Shown: one piece after another, positions 1-10,814 of the stretch
Layout of the letters: each line of letters opens with the position of its first letter
How positions within the stretch are numbered: position 1 is the stretch's first letter
Assembly (NCBI GenBank): GCA_902545635.1
Contig: CACCGT010000005.1
Span: 26,918 to 90,917 of the forward strand
Length of the DNA: 64,000 bases
Direction of reading: 5' to 3'
From: an uncultured Pelagibacteraceae bacterium
GTDB taxonomy: Bacteria; Pseudomonadota; Alphaproteobacteria; Pelagibacterales; Pelagibacteraceae
The notes under the pieces: generated by a model
The model's input: the letters and a program-made list of their open reading frames with translations, nothing else
What the model was told of the DNA's origin: nothing
The model's database searches: none
Made by a program: the position numbers and the translations under genes

Positions 1-54
1 AATAATTACTGATATTATCCGTAATTTTGAAAAGTATAACACTTTTTTGTTATG

Positions 55-339
55 TTATTTTTTTGGTTCGATGGAACTTACTAAACTTTGTATGCCAGTT
101 GCTCTAACAACTTCAACATTTACATTGTCAGAAATTTTTACTTCAACTTTTTCGTTATCTATAATTCTCTCAACTGTGCCAAGTATGCCACCAGATGTGA
201 TAACCTTATCACCTCTTTTAAGAGCTTCTACCATAGCTTTGTGGTCTTTAACTTTTTTTTGTTGAGGTCTAATTAAGAAAAAATAGAAAATTACAAAAAT
301 TAAAATTAAGGGTATAAATTGTCCAATTCCAGCATCCAT
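55..339 (-). CDS. yajC: Preprotein translocase subunit YajC
   Basis: 94 aa; N-terminal TM then FYFFLIRPQQKKVKDHKAMVEALKRGDKVITSGGILGTV, typical YajC. Confidence 0.95.
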   Translation of the reverse strand: MDAGIGQFIPLILIFVIFYFFLIRPQQKKVKDHKAMVEALKRGDKVITSGGILGTVERIIDNEKVEVKISDNVNVEVVRATGIQSLVSSIEPKK

Positions 340-393
340 AACGTATATAATTTATTAAGGCTATTTATCTTATCTTATATTCAAACTCAACTC

Positions 394-1653
394 TTAATTG
401 ATGGAAATTTTGTCTATATTAGGCATATATGGCTTTAGAACTTCAGGTATTAAAATTGAACCATCTTGAGTTTGATAATTTTCCATTATTGCTAACATTG
501 TACGTCCAACTGCCAACCCACTACCATTTAATGTTCCTAAAAACTCTTTTGAATTTTTTTTATCTTTGTATCTTGCTTTCATCCTTCTTGCTTGGAATGA
601 TCCACAAGATGAACAACTAGAAATTTCTCTATATCTATTTTCAGAAGGGAGCCAAACCTCAATATCATACGTTTTTTCGGCGCTAAAACCCATATCACCA
701 GTACATAAAATAATTTTCCTATATGGAAGTTTTAGCTCATCTAAAATCATGGTAGCTGCATTAGACATACGCTCTAACTCCTCGGCACATTTATCGTTTT
801 CAACTATGCTAACTAATTCAACTTTATAAAACTGATGTTGTCTAATCATACCTTTTGTATCTTTGCCGTAACTGCCTGCTTCTTTTCTAAAACATGGAGT
901 TGAAGCAACAACTCTAATTGGTAGATCATCCTTATTTATAATTTGGTTTTTTACTATATTCGTTAAAATTACTTCTGCAGTCGGAATCAAAAACTTTCTT
1001 CCTTCATCTGCATCTAATTTAATTTCAAATTGATCATTTTCAAATTTTGGTAATTGGCCAGTTCCATACATAGTATCAGCGGTAGCTATTAATGGAGGTG
1101 ATATTTCTGTGTAACCATTTTTTTGTGTATGAGTATCTATCATAAAATTTGATAGAGCTCTTTCAAGTTGAGCTAATTGTTTTTTTACAAATACAAACCT
1201 AGAGCCTGTGGTTTTTGTGGCTAAGTCAAAATCAAGCATATTAAGATTTTCACCTAATACGAAGTGGGTTTTTGGTTTAAAATCAAACTCTTTAATTTCA
1301 CCTTTTTTTTCAATCTCTACATTAGCATTTTCATCCTGACCAATTGGAACATCGCTTAAAGGTAAGTTTGGTATTGATGACAATATGCTATCAATTTGGC
1401 TCTGCAGTTTTGATTGATTTTTGTTAATTTCTTCAATTTTAACAGAAAGTTCTTTTGATTTTTCAAATAATTTTTGGTCTTTAGATTTTGAAATAGTTTT
1501 TTTTTCCATTTCAAGTGTTTCTTTTTCTTTGATAAGCTTTCTATTTTCTTCATCTAAACCTATTATGCTATCAAGATCTGTATCAGTGTTTCTATTTTTA
1601 AGTTTATTCTTAAAATTATCAAAGTCTTTTCTAATATCTTTAATATTGTGCAT
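394..1653 (-). CDS. serS: Seryl-tRNA synthetase
   Basis: 419 aa; coiled-coil N-term, class II motifs ([30 protein letters not shown]). Confidence 0.97.
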   Translation of the reverse strand: MHNIKDIRKDFDNFKNKLKNRNTDTDLDSIIGLDEENRKLIKEKETLEMEKKTISKSKDQKLFEKSKELSVKIEEINKNQSKLQSQIDSILSSIPNLPLSDVPIGQDENANVEIEKKGEIKEFDFKPKTHFVLGENLNMLDFDLATKTTGSRFVFVKKQLAQLERALSNFMIDTHTQKNGYTEISPPLIATADTMYGTGQLPKFENDQFEIKLDADEGRKFLIPTAEVILTNIVKNQIINKDDLPIRVVASTPCFRKEAGSYGKDTKGMIRQHQFYKVELVSIVENDKCAEELERMSNAATMILDELKLPYRKIILCTGDMGFSAEKTYDIEVWLPSENRYREISSCSSCGSFQARRMKARYKDKKNSKEFLGTLNGSGLAVGRTMLAIMENYQTQDGSILIPEVLKPYMPNIDKISIN

Positions 1654-2410
1654 TTTTTTCTTCTAATTTTTTTTCAATTATTCCTACTGATATTATTGAT
1701 AATTCATATAAAATTAATAATGGAATTCCCAAACCTATTTGAGTAATTGGATCGGGAGGTGTTAGTACTGCAGCTGCTGCAAATATAATAACAACCACAT
1801 ATTTTCTTCTCTCTTTAAGAAAAGTTGAGTTAACAACACCAATTCTGGCCAATAAACTTAATACTACTGGTAATTGAAAACTTAATCCAAATGCGAAAAT
1901 AAGCTTCATAACTAATGATAAATATTCATTCACTTTAGCTTCTAGTTGTATTGGTAAATTTGTTGCTGCTCCTAAACTCTCAAATGATAAAAAAAACTTT
2001 ATAGCAAGTGGCATTATTAAATAATAAACAAGCATGCCGCCAAGTAAAAATAAAATAGGTGTTACAACTAAGTATGGCATTATTGCTTTCTTTTCATGGT
2101 TATAAAGACCAGGTGCAATAAATTTCCAAATTTGAATTAGAATGAATGGGCTTGTAATAAAAAATGCTGTAAAAAAAGAAACTTTTAAATACGTTAAAAA
2201 AGTTTCTTGAAGTGCAGTAAATATTAATCTCCTATTTGCATCATCATTTTTTACTGCATTTGCATAGGGCTCTACAAGAAAACCATAAATGTATTCGGAA
2301 AAATAATAACAAATTACAAAAAGCACTGCTAGAAAAATCAAAGAATTAATTAATCTTTTTCGCAACTCAGTTAAATGACTTATAAAGCTTCCTTCTTTAT
2401 CTTTACTCAT
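1640..2410 (-). CDS. tatC: Sec-independent translocase TatC
   Basis: 256 aa; [17 protein letters not shown]-term and multi-TM pattern. Confidence 0.96.
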   Translation of the reverse strand: MSKDKEGSFISHLTELRKRLINSLIFLAVLFVICYYFSEYIYGFLVEPYANAVKNDDANRRLIFTALQETFLTYLKVSFFTAFFITSPFILIQIWKFIAPGLYNHEKKAIMPYLVVTPILFLLGGMLVYYLIMPLAIKFFLSFESLGAATNLPIQLEAKVNEYLSLVMKLIFAFGLSFQLPVVLSLLARIGVVNSTFLKERRKYVVVIIFAAAAVLTPPDPITQIGLGIPLLILYELSIISVGIIEKKLEEKNAQY

Positions 2411-2636
2411 CTGTTTTCTTTTTTTGATTTTCTGATTTAGGTTTTTCTTCTATATCAGCACTTAAAGTTTCATTTGTTAAATCACTTACTTGTCCTTGCA
2501 CATCTCTAACATATCTTTTTGCTGAACCTATCCATGAACCAATTTTTTTTAACATAAAAGGGAAATCTTTTGGGCCTACAACAATTATTGCAATTGAAAC
2601 AATTATTAAGATTTCTAACCAGCCAATTGATGGCAT
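2403..2636 (-). CDS. tatB: Twin-arginine translocase TatB
   Basis: 77 aa; IGWLEILIIVSIAIIVVGPKDFP; adjacent to tatC. Confidence 0.88.
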   Translation of the reverse strand: MPSIGWLEILIIVSIAIIVVGPKDFPFMLKKIGSWIGSAKRYVRDVQGQVSDLTNETLSADIEEKPKSENQKKKTDE

Positions 2637-2639
2637 TTT

Positions 2640-2837
2640 TTACTCTTTGTTATTTGAGTCTTGATTGTCTGAAATATTTTTATTTTGGCTATCATCATTA
2701 ACATCTGTAGCCATTCCCTTTTTAAAACTTTTGATACCCTTTGCTACATCACCCATCAGGCTGGATATTTTACCTCTACCAAAAAGTAGAACAACTAAGA
2801 TCACTACAATTGCAATTTGCCAAAAACCTATACTCAT
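2640..2837 (-). CDS. tatA: Twin-arginine translocase TatA
   Basis: 65 aa; [39 protein letters not shown]. Confidence 0.93.
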   Translation of the reverse strand: MSIGFWQIAIVVILVVLLFGRGKISSLMGDVAKGIKSFKKGMATDVNDDSQNKNISDNQDSNNKE

Positions 2838-2880
2838 GAATTGCTTATAACCTTATTATTGATTATTTAAAAGTGAATTT

Positions 2881-3570
2881 TTAGGTTTCGTCTGTTTTAA
2901 GTGTACTGCTTAACATTTCATCAATATCAGAATATATATTTTCCTTTTTATCTACTTGTTTTTCTTTGAAAAATTTGCCTGTTCCAAAAATTGATGCATC
3001 AACGCTTGAAGTATCAATTAAACCTGCTGAACCTAATTCATTGACAGTTGGTAGATCTGATAATTTTTGAAGATTAAAATGGCTTAAAAATTCTTCTGTT
3101 GTCCCATATTGTATTGGCTTACCTGGAACATTTTTTCTACCTTCGTGTTTAACCCAATTTAGTTCCATTAAAATTTCTAAAGTATTTGTTCCAAATGCAA
3201 CACCTCTAATTTCTTCAATTTCAGATCTTGTAACAGGTTGGTGATAAACAATAATTGCAAGTGTTTCTATCGCTGCTCTAGATAATTTTTTTTCAACTGT
3301 CTTTTGTTCTGACATTAAAGATGATAAATTTACTGCTGTCCTAAAAGACCATTTGTTTGAAATACAAATTAGATTAATACCTCTTATGGAGTAAAAATCC
3401 TTTAGATTTTCTAATGATTGTTTAATGTCGGTTGGTTTTGATAATTTAGACTCTATCGTTTCTACTGATAGAGGTTCTGCAGCAGCAAATATAATAGCCT
3501 CAATTTCTCTTTCTACTTCAGTAAGTTTAGTTGGAAATTTTACAATATTATTTTTTTTTAATTTATTCAT
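2881..3570 (-). CDS. scpB: Segregation and condensation protein B
   Basis: 229 aa; EREIEAIIFAAAEPLS...LAIIVYHQPVTRSEIEEIRGV. Confidence 0.95.
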   Translation of the reverse strand: MNKLKKNNIVKFPTKLTEVEREIEAIIFAAAEPLSVETIESKLSKPTDIKQSLENLKDFYSIRGINLICISNKWSFRTAVNLSSLMSEQKTVEKKLSRAAIETLAIIVYHQPVTRSEIEEIRGVAFGTNTLEILMELNWVKHEGRKNVPGKPIQYGTTEEFLSHFNLQKLSDLPTVNELGSAGLIDTSSVDASIFGTGKFFKEKQVDKKENIYSDIDEMLSSTLKTDET

Positions 3571-4307
3571 TAATTTTCCTTAATAAAAATATCATCGAAT
3601 AACTCTTTTTGTTTCAATGATACATTGCCTTCTTTAACTAATTCTAATGATCCAGCAAATATACCAGCTTTACCTGTTTTTTTTAAATTAGTAGAATTTT
3701 TAAAACCTGATGGAACTAACTCTGAAATATTTTTCCACTCATTAAGATTTCCAAAAAACTCCTTAATTCTTTTAATGGCATCTTCAGTTGTAAAAACAGG
3801 TAGTTTGGGAATATTCATAGTATGAAAATCTTTTGTCATCACAATTCCTGAATATGCCTTCAATAACTCAAACAAAGTTAAAGAAACTTTTTTGTCATAA
3901 ATAGACTTAACACCACTTTTAGAGCCACGCATAAAAATATCTCTTCCCAATCTTTTTCTGTTTAACATTTGTGAGGACAATAGCCTTATCAACTCTAATT
4001 TTTTTAATTGCAATTTAAGTTTTTCAGCTACCTCAAGTGCTTTAAATTCATCTTCATCTGTTTCAGGAAGTAATAATTTAGACTTTAAATAAGTAAGCCA
4101 TGTAGCCATCAGTAAATATTCGGAAGCAATTTCCAGATTTAGGTTTTCCTTTTCAGTGAGATATTGGTGAAATTGATCAGCTAATTTTGTAATTGATATT
4201 TGCTCTAAATCAACTTTTTGAGATTTTGCAAGATCAAGTAATATTTCTAATGATCCATTAAAATTATTTAAATTTACATTAAAGTCTAAAGAATCATCTG
4301 ATTGCAT
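3570..4307 (-). CDS. scpA: Segregation and condensation protein A
   Basis: 245 aa; FNGSLEILLDLAKSQKVDLEQISITKLADQF; next to scpB. Confidence 0.94.
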   Translation of the reverse strand: MQSDDSLDFNVNLNNFNGSLEILLDLAKSQKVDLEQISITKLADQFHQYLTEKENLNLEIASEYLLMATWLTYLKSKLLLPETDEDEFKALEVAEKLKLQLKKLELIRLLSSQMLNRKRLGRDIFMRGSKSGVKSIYDKKVSLTLFELLKAYSGIVMTKDFHTMNIPKLPVFTTEDAIKRIKEFFGNLNEWKNISELVPSGFKNSTNLKKTGKAGIFAGSLELVKEGNVSLKQKELFDDIFIKEN

Positions 4308-4315
4308 AAATTACT

Positions 4316-5269
4316 CTAACCTATAATCTTTGTTAATTGTGATGTTTTTTTAATAATAAATTGGTTTATTTTAGGAGAATTTTGAGCAACAATTTTCATT
4401 TCACTCAAATTTCCATTGCAATGTAATACTAAGTTGCAACCTGCTAAAAAAGATTTTTTCACACTTATATCAAGTTTATCCTTAATTGCTTTCATTGAAA
4501 TATCATCGCTCATAATCAAACCTTTAAATTTTATTTTATTTCTTATTAGCTTATTTATTTTTTTTGAATGCGTTGCATTATTTTCTGAGTCTATTTTTTC
4601 AAATAACAAGTGACCCGTCATTGCCAATAAAGAGCTTTTATTTTTAAAGGGATAAAAGTCGTTTTTGATCAAATATTGCTCATTTCTAGTTATTCTTGGC
4701 AGATTTTTATGACTATCTGCTTTGGCTAAACCATGTCCAGGAATATGTTTAATAACTGTAGCAACTCTATTTGAATGAAAAAGTTTAATACATCTATCAC
4801 CTATTTTTGAGACAATTTTTTTATCTGTTGAAAATGATCTATCATCAACAATTTTATGAAATTTTTTTCTTTTTATATCTAAAACAGGTACTGTATTGAT
4901 ATTAATACCTAGTAATCTTAAAAGGTAAGCAATTTGTTTAACATAAACACCGTAATAAATATCAAATTTATTAATATTTTTTTTATACAAGCTGCCAAAA
5001 TATTCTGCTGTAAAAATTGAGTTATCAATAAATTTTCTTAATCTACTTACTCTTCCACCTTCTTCATCAACCAATATTGGATAATTTTTATTGTTAAAAA
5101 TTTTTTTAATCGAATTAGTTAATTTTATAGTTTGTTTAATACTTCCAATATTTCTTTTAAAAAGAATTATTCCCCATGGCTTATATTTTTTTAAAAATTC
5201 AATTTCTGTTTTTGATAAAACTTTACCTTTTACACCACATATAAATGATCTATGGTTTTTAATTATCAT
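4316..5269 (-). CDS. nagZ: Beta-N-acetylhexosaminidase (GH3, NagZ-like)
   Basis: ILVDEEGGRVSRL, VIKHIPGHGLAKADSHKNLP, LIMSDDISMKAI motifs; start moved to internal Met (MIIKNHRSFICG). Confidence 0.88.
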   Translation of the reverse strand: MIIKNHRSFICGVKGKVLSKTEIEFLKKYKPWGIILFKRNIGSIKQTIKLTNSIKKIFNNKNYPILVDEEGGRVSRLRKFIDNSIFTAEYFGSLYKKNINKFDIYYGVYVKQIAYLLRLLGININTVPVLDIKRKKFHKIVDDRSFSTDKKIVSKIGDRCIKLFHSNRVATVIKHIPGHGLAKADSHKNLPRITRNEQYLIKNDFYPFKNKSSLLAMTGHLLFEKIDSENNATHSKKINKLIRNKIKFKGLIMSDDISMKAIKDKLDISVKKSFLAGCNLVLHCNGNLSEMKIVAQNSPKINQFIIKKTSQLTKIIG

Positions 5270-5522
5270 TATAAAGAAGTTTCCAAAATGAATATTTATT
5301 TGTTTTTTTGTCCTTTTTAAATTCAACGTATTCAATGATGTTCTCAGTATCACTCTCTAAAAATATCAGATCCTTTTCAATAAGATTTATTTTGTCATCA
5401 ATCAATGAGATAGACCTGTAAGATTTTTTAATATTTTCATCTGAAAAATAATATCTAGCCGTAAAAAAAAAGAAGAAAAAAATAATTATTAAATAAAAAA
5501 GATATTTTAATTCTTTTATCAT
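5259..5522 (-). CDS. Small single-TM protein between argS and nagZ
   Basis: 87 aa; hydrophobic N-term then charged region; occupies the position where many alphaproteobacteria have a SPOR-domain gene, but no SPOR domain recognisable. Confidence 0.6.
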   Translation of the reverse strand: MIKELKYLFYLIIIFFFFFFTARYYFSDENIKKSYRSISLIDDKINLIEKDLIFLESDTENIIEYVEFKKDKKTNKYSFWKLLYNDN

Positions 5523-7252
5523 TACATTTTTTCAGGTGTATCAACGCCTAAAATATCCATTCCTGATTTAATAGTGTTGGCTATAGACTTTAAGAAGACT
5601 AACTTTTCTTCTTTTATCGAGTTATCCTCTTCAATAAATCTCTTTGAAATGTCATCTTTACCCATATTCCAATACGAATGAAACTCTGAAGCTAATTCAT
5701 ATAAGTAAACAGATATTCTATGTGGTTCTAATTTTTCTGTAGATACTTCAACACATTTTGGCCATTCACTTATCTTCTTGAATAATTTGATTTCTTGGTC
5801 GCCAAATTTATATTCAGAATTAGTTATTTTAATATCGTTTTTAATTTCATGTTGAGTATTTCTGAATACAGATGAAATTCTAGCATATGCATATTGAACA
5901 TAATAAATAGGATTTTCTTTTGATTTTTCTTTTACTTTATCAAAATCAAAATCAATTTCAGCATCACTACTTCTGCTTAACATTATAAATCTTGTAGCAT
6001 CTTTACCAACTTCATTAATTAAATCTTCAATTGTTATATAGTCACCTTTTCTCTTAGACATTTTAAAAGGTTTTTTATCTTTTATTAATTTAACTAACTG
6101 ACTTACTTTACAAATTAACTTATTTTTTTTTCCTGAAAGAGCTTCGACAACAGAAGTAATTCTTTTTATATAACCAGCGTGATCTGCTCCTAATATATTA
6201 ACAAGAACATCAAAATTTCTTTTCAGTTTAGTATTATGATATGCAACATCACTTGCAAAATATGTCCAAGACTTATCTTCTTTTTGTAAGGCCCTGTCTT
6301 TATCATCTCCAAATTCAGTAGATTTAAACAGTAATTGCTCTCTTTCTACCCAATTTTCGTTATTTTCACCTTCAGGTGCTTTAATTTTTCCCTCATAAAT
6401 AAATTTCTTTTCTTTTAAATTTTTTATTACTTCGTCAACTTCTTTATTTTTTATAACCTCAGTTTCGCTAGCAAAATTATCATGTTTTATTCCAAGATTT
6501 TCTAAATTTGTTTTTATTAATTTTAAAGACTCTTCAATCGAAAGTTTCTTTAATTTTTCAGATATTTTGTCATAGTCATTAAAATCTATATCTTTATTTT
6601 TTGAAATTATTTTTTTTGCTATGTCGATAAGATATGCACCTGGATATAAATCTTTGTCTTCTATTGGAAATGTTTCGTTATTAGTAATCTCCTTTATTCT
6701 AAAATAAACTGATTTAGTAAAATGAGAAATTTGATTTCCATAGTCATTTACATAGTATTCTTTGGTAACATTATGACCATTAAATGATAATAGATTTGAA
6801 ATAACGTCACCAAGTATTGCGCCTCTTGAATGTCCAACATGAAGTGGTCCTGTTGGGTTTGCTGAAACAAACTCAACTAAATAACTATTTTTTTTACCAC
6901 TCAGATTAGTTCCATAAGAAGGTTTATTAAGCACATCTAATATAAAAGCACTCCAGAATTCTTTCTTAAATTTTAAATTAATAAAACCTGGTTTTTCAAT
7001 ACTAATATGATCTATGTTTTTGTCATTTTTTTTTAATAATCCTGAAATAATTTCTGCAAGTTCAATTGGAGGTTTTTTATTAATTTTTGATAAAACCATC
7101 GCAACATTAGTAGATACGTCACCATTAAATTTAGCAGGAGGAATATCCACATTTATACCAGATAAATTTTCTGGCAATTCCAACAAATTGTATTGATTTG
7201 CTTTCTTAATAGTATTTTCAATTTTTATTAAATAATCTTCAAAAATATTCAT
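5522..7252 (-). CDS. argS: Arginyl-tRNA synthetase
   Basis: 576 aa; EFVSANPTGPLHVGHSRGAILGD, KMSKRKGDYITIEDL. Confidence 0.97.
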   Translation of the reverse strand: MNIFEDYLIKIENTIKKANQYNLLELPENLSGINVDIPPAKFNGDVSTNVAMVLSKINKKPPIELAEIISGLLKKNDKNIDHISIEKPGFINLKFKKEFWSAFILDVLNKPSYGTNLSGKKNSYLVEFVSANPTGPLHVGHSRGAILGDVISNLLSFNGHNVTKEYYVNDYGNQISHFTKSVYFRIKEITNNETFPIEDKDLYPGAYLIDIAKKIISKNKDIDFNDYDKISEKLKKLSIEESLKLIKTNLENLGIKHDNFASETEVIKNKEVDEVIKNLKEKKFIYEGKIKAPEGENNENWVEREQLLFKSTEFGDDKDRALQKEDKSWTYFASDVAYHNTKLKRNFDVLVNILGADHAGYIKRITSVVEALSGKKNKLICKVSQLVKLIKDKKPFKMSKRKGDYITIEDLINEVGKDATRFIMLSRSSDAEIDFDFDKVKEKSKENPIYYVQYAYARISSVFRNTQHEIKNDIKITNSEYKFGDQEIKLFKKISEWPKCVEVSTEKLEPHRISVYLYELASEFHSYWNMGKDDISKRFIEEDNSIKEEKLVFLKSIANTIKSGMDILGVDTPEKM

Positions 7253-8367
7253 TTTGACATTTTGTATAATTGTATTGCATATCTATCAGTCATCCCTGAA
7301 ATATAGTCTGAAATAGATCTATATTTATCATTATTTATATATTTATTTTTTATAAATTTTTTTGGATTTCTTTCTATCAATTTAAATAAATGTTTAACTA
7401 TTTTTTTACCATTATTATTTTTAATTTGCACATTTTTATTATTATACATATTAATTCTTAAAAAATTTTTAATTTCTTTTTCAATAGATGCAAATTTAGC
7501 TGAAAAATTGACAATTTTTTTCTTATTTAAATAGACATGATTAATATTATTAATTTTGTATTTTTTTATATTTTTTAAAGTATTTTTAATAACATCTTGA
7601 ACCATCAAATTAATTGAGTCTCTTATTATTTGGTAAACAATAATATCTCTGTTAGAGTTTTTAACTTTTGTTTTATAAGATTTATAAAGTTCTTTAAAAA
7701 AATTAATTTCACACAATTGATTTAATGAAAATAGTTTTGCTTTAATTCCATCTTGAATATCGTGATTATTATAGGCTATGTCATCAGATATAGCTGCAAT
7801 TTGAGCTTCTAAAGATGAATTTTTTTTAAAATCTATTTTATTTTTAAAATTTTTGACTCCAATTATTGTATCTAAGTGATCAGTATTATTTATAGGTCCA
7901 TTATGTTTTAAAAGACCATCTAAAGTTTCTATAGTTAAATTTAGACCCTTGAATTTTAAGTATTTATTTTCAATAAACATTACTATTCTTAAGGTTTGAA
8001 GGTTATGATCAAAACCGCCATGATTAATCATTGACTCGTTTAAAGCGTCTTCACCTGCGTGTCCAAAAGGAGTATGCCCCATATCATGAGCTAAACTAAG
8101 CGTTTCAACTAAATCATCATTTAAATTGAGATATCTTGATATTGATCGAGCAATTTGAGCAACCTCCATTGAGTGAGTTATTCTTGTTCTATAGTGATCT
8201 CCATTTGTGTTCACAAATACCTGAGTCTTGTGTTTTAACCTTCTAAATGAAGCTGAGTGAATAATTCTATCTCTATCTCTTTGAAATGGAGTTCTAAACC
8301 TATTATTTTGCTCTTTTATCAAGCGTCCACGGGATCTAAAAGAACCTAATTTTGAGTAATTATTCAT
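7249..8367 (-). CDS. dgt: Deoxyguanosinetriphosphate triphosphohydrolase-like protein
   Basis: 372 aa; FRTPFQRDRDRIIHSASFRRLKHKTQVF, HD motifs (SLAHDMGHTPFGHAGEDAL). Confidence 0.93.
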   Translation of the reverse strand: MNNYSKLGSFRSRGRLIKEQNNRFRTPFQRDRDRIIHSASFRRLKHKTQVFVNTNGDHYRTRITHSMEVAQIARSISRYLNLNDDLVETLSLAHDMGHTPFGHAGEDALNESMINHGGFDHNLQTLRIVMFIENKYLKFKGLNLTIETLDGLLKHNGPINNTDHLDTIIGVKNFKNKIDFKKNSSLEAQIAAISDDIAYNNHDIQDGIKAKLFSLNQLCEINFFKELYKSYKTKVKNSNRDIIVYQIIRDSINLMVQDVIKNTLKNIKKYKINNINHVYLNKKKIVNFSAKFASIEKEIKNFLRINMYNNKNVQIKNNNGKKIVKHLFKLIERNPKKFIKNKYINNDKYRSISDYISGMTDRYAIQLYKMSK

Positions 8368-8417
8368 TCTTTAAAATTGGCAAATATTTATTATATTAGT
8401 ATTAACAGTGATAAATA

Positions 8418-8735
8418 ATGATTAAAGAAATTAAATTTACAGATAATGCGTTAAAACAAATAAATAACCTATTATCATCCAAGGATGAAGGTTCTTTTTT
8501 TAGAATCGCTATCAAAGGCGGTGGATGCTCAGGGTTTCAGTACGATTTCTCATTTGATAAAACACCTCAAGATGACGACTTAAGACAGGATAATATTTTA
8601 ATAGATAAAACCTCAGCTGATCTCTTAAAAGGATCAGAAATAGATTTTGTAAAAGAATTAATTGGAGACCAATTTAAAATTAATAACCCACAAAGCAAAT
8701 CATCTTGCGGTTGTGGTGTTTCATTTTCTCTTTAA
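8418..8735 (+). CDS. erpA: A-type Fe-S cluster carrier/insertion protein (ErpA/IscA family)
   Basis: 105 aa; GGGCSGFQY and C-terminal SSCGCGVSFSL. Confidence 0.88.
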   Translation: MIKEIKFTDNALKQINNLLSSKDEGSFFRIAIKGGGCSGFQYDFSFDKTPQDDDLRQDNILIDKTSADLLKGSEIDFVKELIGDQFKINNPQSKSSCGCGVSFSL

Positions 8736-9511
8736 TGATTATTAGCTCTTGGAATGTAAATTCTATTAGGGCAAGAATATTGAACGTTCAAGAATATTTA
8801 AAAAAATTTAATCCTGATGTGGTATTAGTCCAAGAAATTAAAACTCAAGATGAAACTTATCCTTACGATGATGTTAAAAAAATCAAGTATGAAAGTTATG
8901 TATTTGGACAAAAAAGTTACAACGGTGTTGCAATACTCTCAAAAAAAAAATTAGATAATATTCAAAAAGATATTTTTAAAGATAAAAATAAACAATCAAG
9001 AATAATTACTGCAGATGTAAAATATAAATCAAAAGTAATTAAACTAATAAATATCTATACTCCTAATGGCAATCCAGTAGACACTGAAAAATATGACTAT
9101 AAATTATATTGGTTAGATAGTTTAATAAAAAAATTAAAATCTCTTTTAAAAATAAATGAAAATATAATTATTGCGGGTGATTTTAATATTATTCCCTCTG
9201 CTGAAGATGTTCATGATCCTAAAGGATATGAAAACGATGCATTGTATAGAATAGAAATTAGAAAGAAATTAAGAGAAATGTATAATTTAGGGTTTCATGA
9301 TGCATTTCGATATATCTATCCTGATAAAGAGGAGTATACGTTTTGGGATTATACAAGTGGTGCTTGGCAAAAAAATAATGGTATGAGGATTGATCACTTC
9401 CTATTAACCAATTCATTATTAAAAAATATTAAGGATGTTAAAATTAACAAATATCCAAGAGGCAGAGAGAAACCTTCAGATCACACCCCTATTGAATTAG
9501 AATTAACTTAA
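8735..9511 (+). CDS. xth: Exodeoxyribonuclease III
   Basis: MIISSWNVNSIRARILNV...LVQEIKTQ...IAGDFNIIP...RIDHFLLT...SDHTPIELEL; start at 8735 overlaps previous stop (TAATG). Confidence 0.93.
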   Translation: MIISSWNVNSIRARILNVQEYLKKFNPDVVLVQEIKTQDETYPYDDVKKIKYESYVFGQKSYNGVAILSKKKLDNIQKDIFKDKNKQSRIITADVKYKSKVIKLINIYTPNGNPVDTEKYDYKLYWLDSLIKKLKSLLKINENIIIAGDFNIIPSAEDVHDPKGYENDALYRIEIRKKLREMYNLGFHDAFRYIYPDKEEYTFWDYTSGAWQKNNGMRIDHFLLTNSLLKNIKDVKINKYPRGREKPSDHTPIELELT

Positions 9512-10501
9512 AGATTTAATTTTATTTACCAAGTCTTCATTTATATGTCTTGGTCCTTTATCTAATCTATTTTTATGTCTTCTTTCACCAGGAAGTCTAA
9601 CATCCCCCATTGATTTCATTTTTTCAAAAAACTTTGAAGAATGTGTGTCCCAATCTGAATTTGACAATTTATCTGGAGATATTGCTAAAATGAACTCTCC
9701 ACCACTTGGTGGACCGCCATCATTATTATCCTTCTCAGCCGTCTCATAACTAAAATTATCTCCAACAAGGGCACCAGCAAGCAATTCAACCATCATCGCA
9801 ATCCCTGAGCCTTTATAGCCGCCAAAAGGCAATAAAACACCCCCATCTGCTATTTCAGCTGGATCAGTTGTTTCCTTTCCATCTTTTGTTAATCCAGTGC
9901 CTGATGGAACTTTGTGACCTTCCCTTTTTGCAACTTGAACTTCGCCCATTGCCATAGATGCTGTTGCCATATCATAAACTACTGGAGGTTTACTTTTTCT
10001 AGGCCAAGCAAATGAAATAGGATTTGTACCAAATAAAGGTTTGATAGATCCTGCAGGTGCAACAGCTGGTTTATAAGATGTGCATGCAAAAGCAACTAGG
10101 CCTTCTTCTGCAATTGCCTCTGTTTCAGGCCACATCGCTGCCATGTGATGCGAATTTGTTATAGACAAAACTGCTACTCCATTTTCTTTTGCAGCTTTAA
10201 TTAACTCCGGCAAACTTTTATTTAGAACCATTGGCGCCAAACAATTATTACCATCTACTTTAATAACGCTTGGTGTAATTTTAGAAATTTTAGGTCTATT
10301 TTTTCCATTAATTTTTCCACTTTTTAATCCAGCAATATAAGCAGGTAATCTGAATAAGCCATGAGAAAGAGAACCATCTCTCTCTGCTTTCATTATCAAA
10401 TCGGATAAAATATTTGATGTTTCCTCATCACATCCATTAGTTAATAAAGTTTTATTTGCCAGTTTATAAATATCTTCAAGACTTAAAGAAATAGTTTTCA
10501 T
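9503..10501 (-). CDS. Ldh family (malate/L-lactate/ureidoglycolate dehydrogenase-type) oxidoreductase
   Basis: 332 aa; GNNCLAPMVLNKSLPELI, SHHMAAMWPETEAIAEEGLVAFACTS, FGGYKGSGIAMMVELLAGAL. Confidence 0.85.
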   Translation of the reverse strand: MKTISLSLEDIYKLANKTLLTNGCDEETSNILSDLIMKAERDGSLSHGLFRLPAYIAGLKSGKINGKNRPKISKITPSVIKVDGNNCLAPMVLNKSLPELIKAAKENGVAVLSITNSHHMAAMWPETEAIAEEGLVAFACTSYKPAVAPAGSIKPLFGTNPISFAWPRKSKPPVVYDMATASMAMGEVQVAKREGHKVPSGTGLTKDGKETTDPAEIADGGVLLPFGGYKGSGIAMMVELLAGALVGDNFSYETAEKDNNDGGPPSGGEFILAISPDKLSNSDWDTHSSKFFEKMKSMGDVRLPGERRHKNRLDKGPRHINEDLVNKIKSLS

Positions 10502-10547
10502 AATATTATTAGATCTTATTTGCAGATAAAGTTCAATTTAAATTATT

Positions 10548-10811
10548 TTAGTGACTATGATTATGCGTATCAGATAAATTAATTATATCTGACTCTAAAA
10601 TATCATTAATTGGTTTTCCAATACGCTAATTATTTAATTTTCCATCTATTGTTCTTTCTGTAATAATTGTCTCAATAGGTGGGCAATTCGGTTCATGACA
10701 ACTTAATTCTGCGATACTTAATAATGATGTATCTGGTATTTGTTTTTTTTCTGAAAAAATTTTTTTTAAACTTCTTATCATTTCAACATTCGGCTTTTTT
10801 TTATTAAACAT
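10548..10811 (-). pseudogene. Small zinc-operon-associated protein interrupted by an in-frame TAG (10626-10628); ORF to the TAG is 61 aa
   Basis: SIAELSCHEPNCPPIETIITERTIDGKLNN*RIGKPINDILESDIINLSDTHNHSH*: the same frame stays open for 25 codons after the TAG and ends in a His-rich tail. Confidence 0.55.
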
Positions 10812-10814
10812 AAT

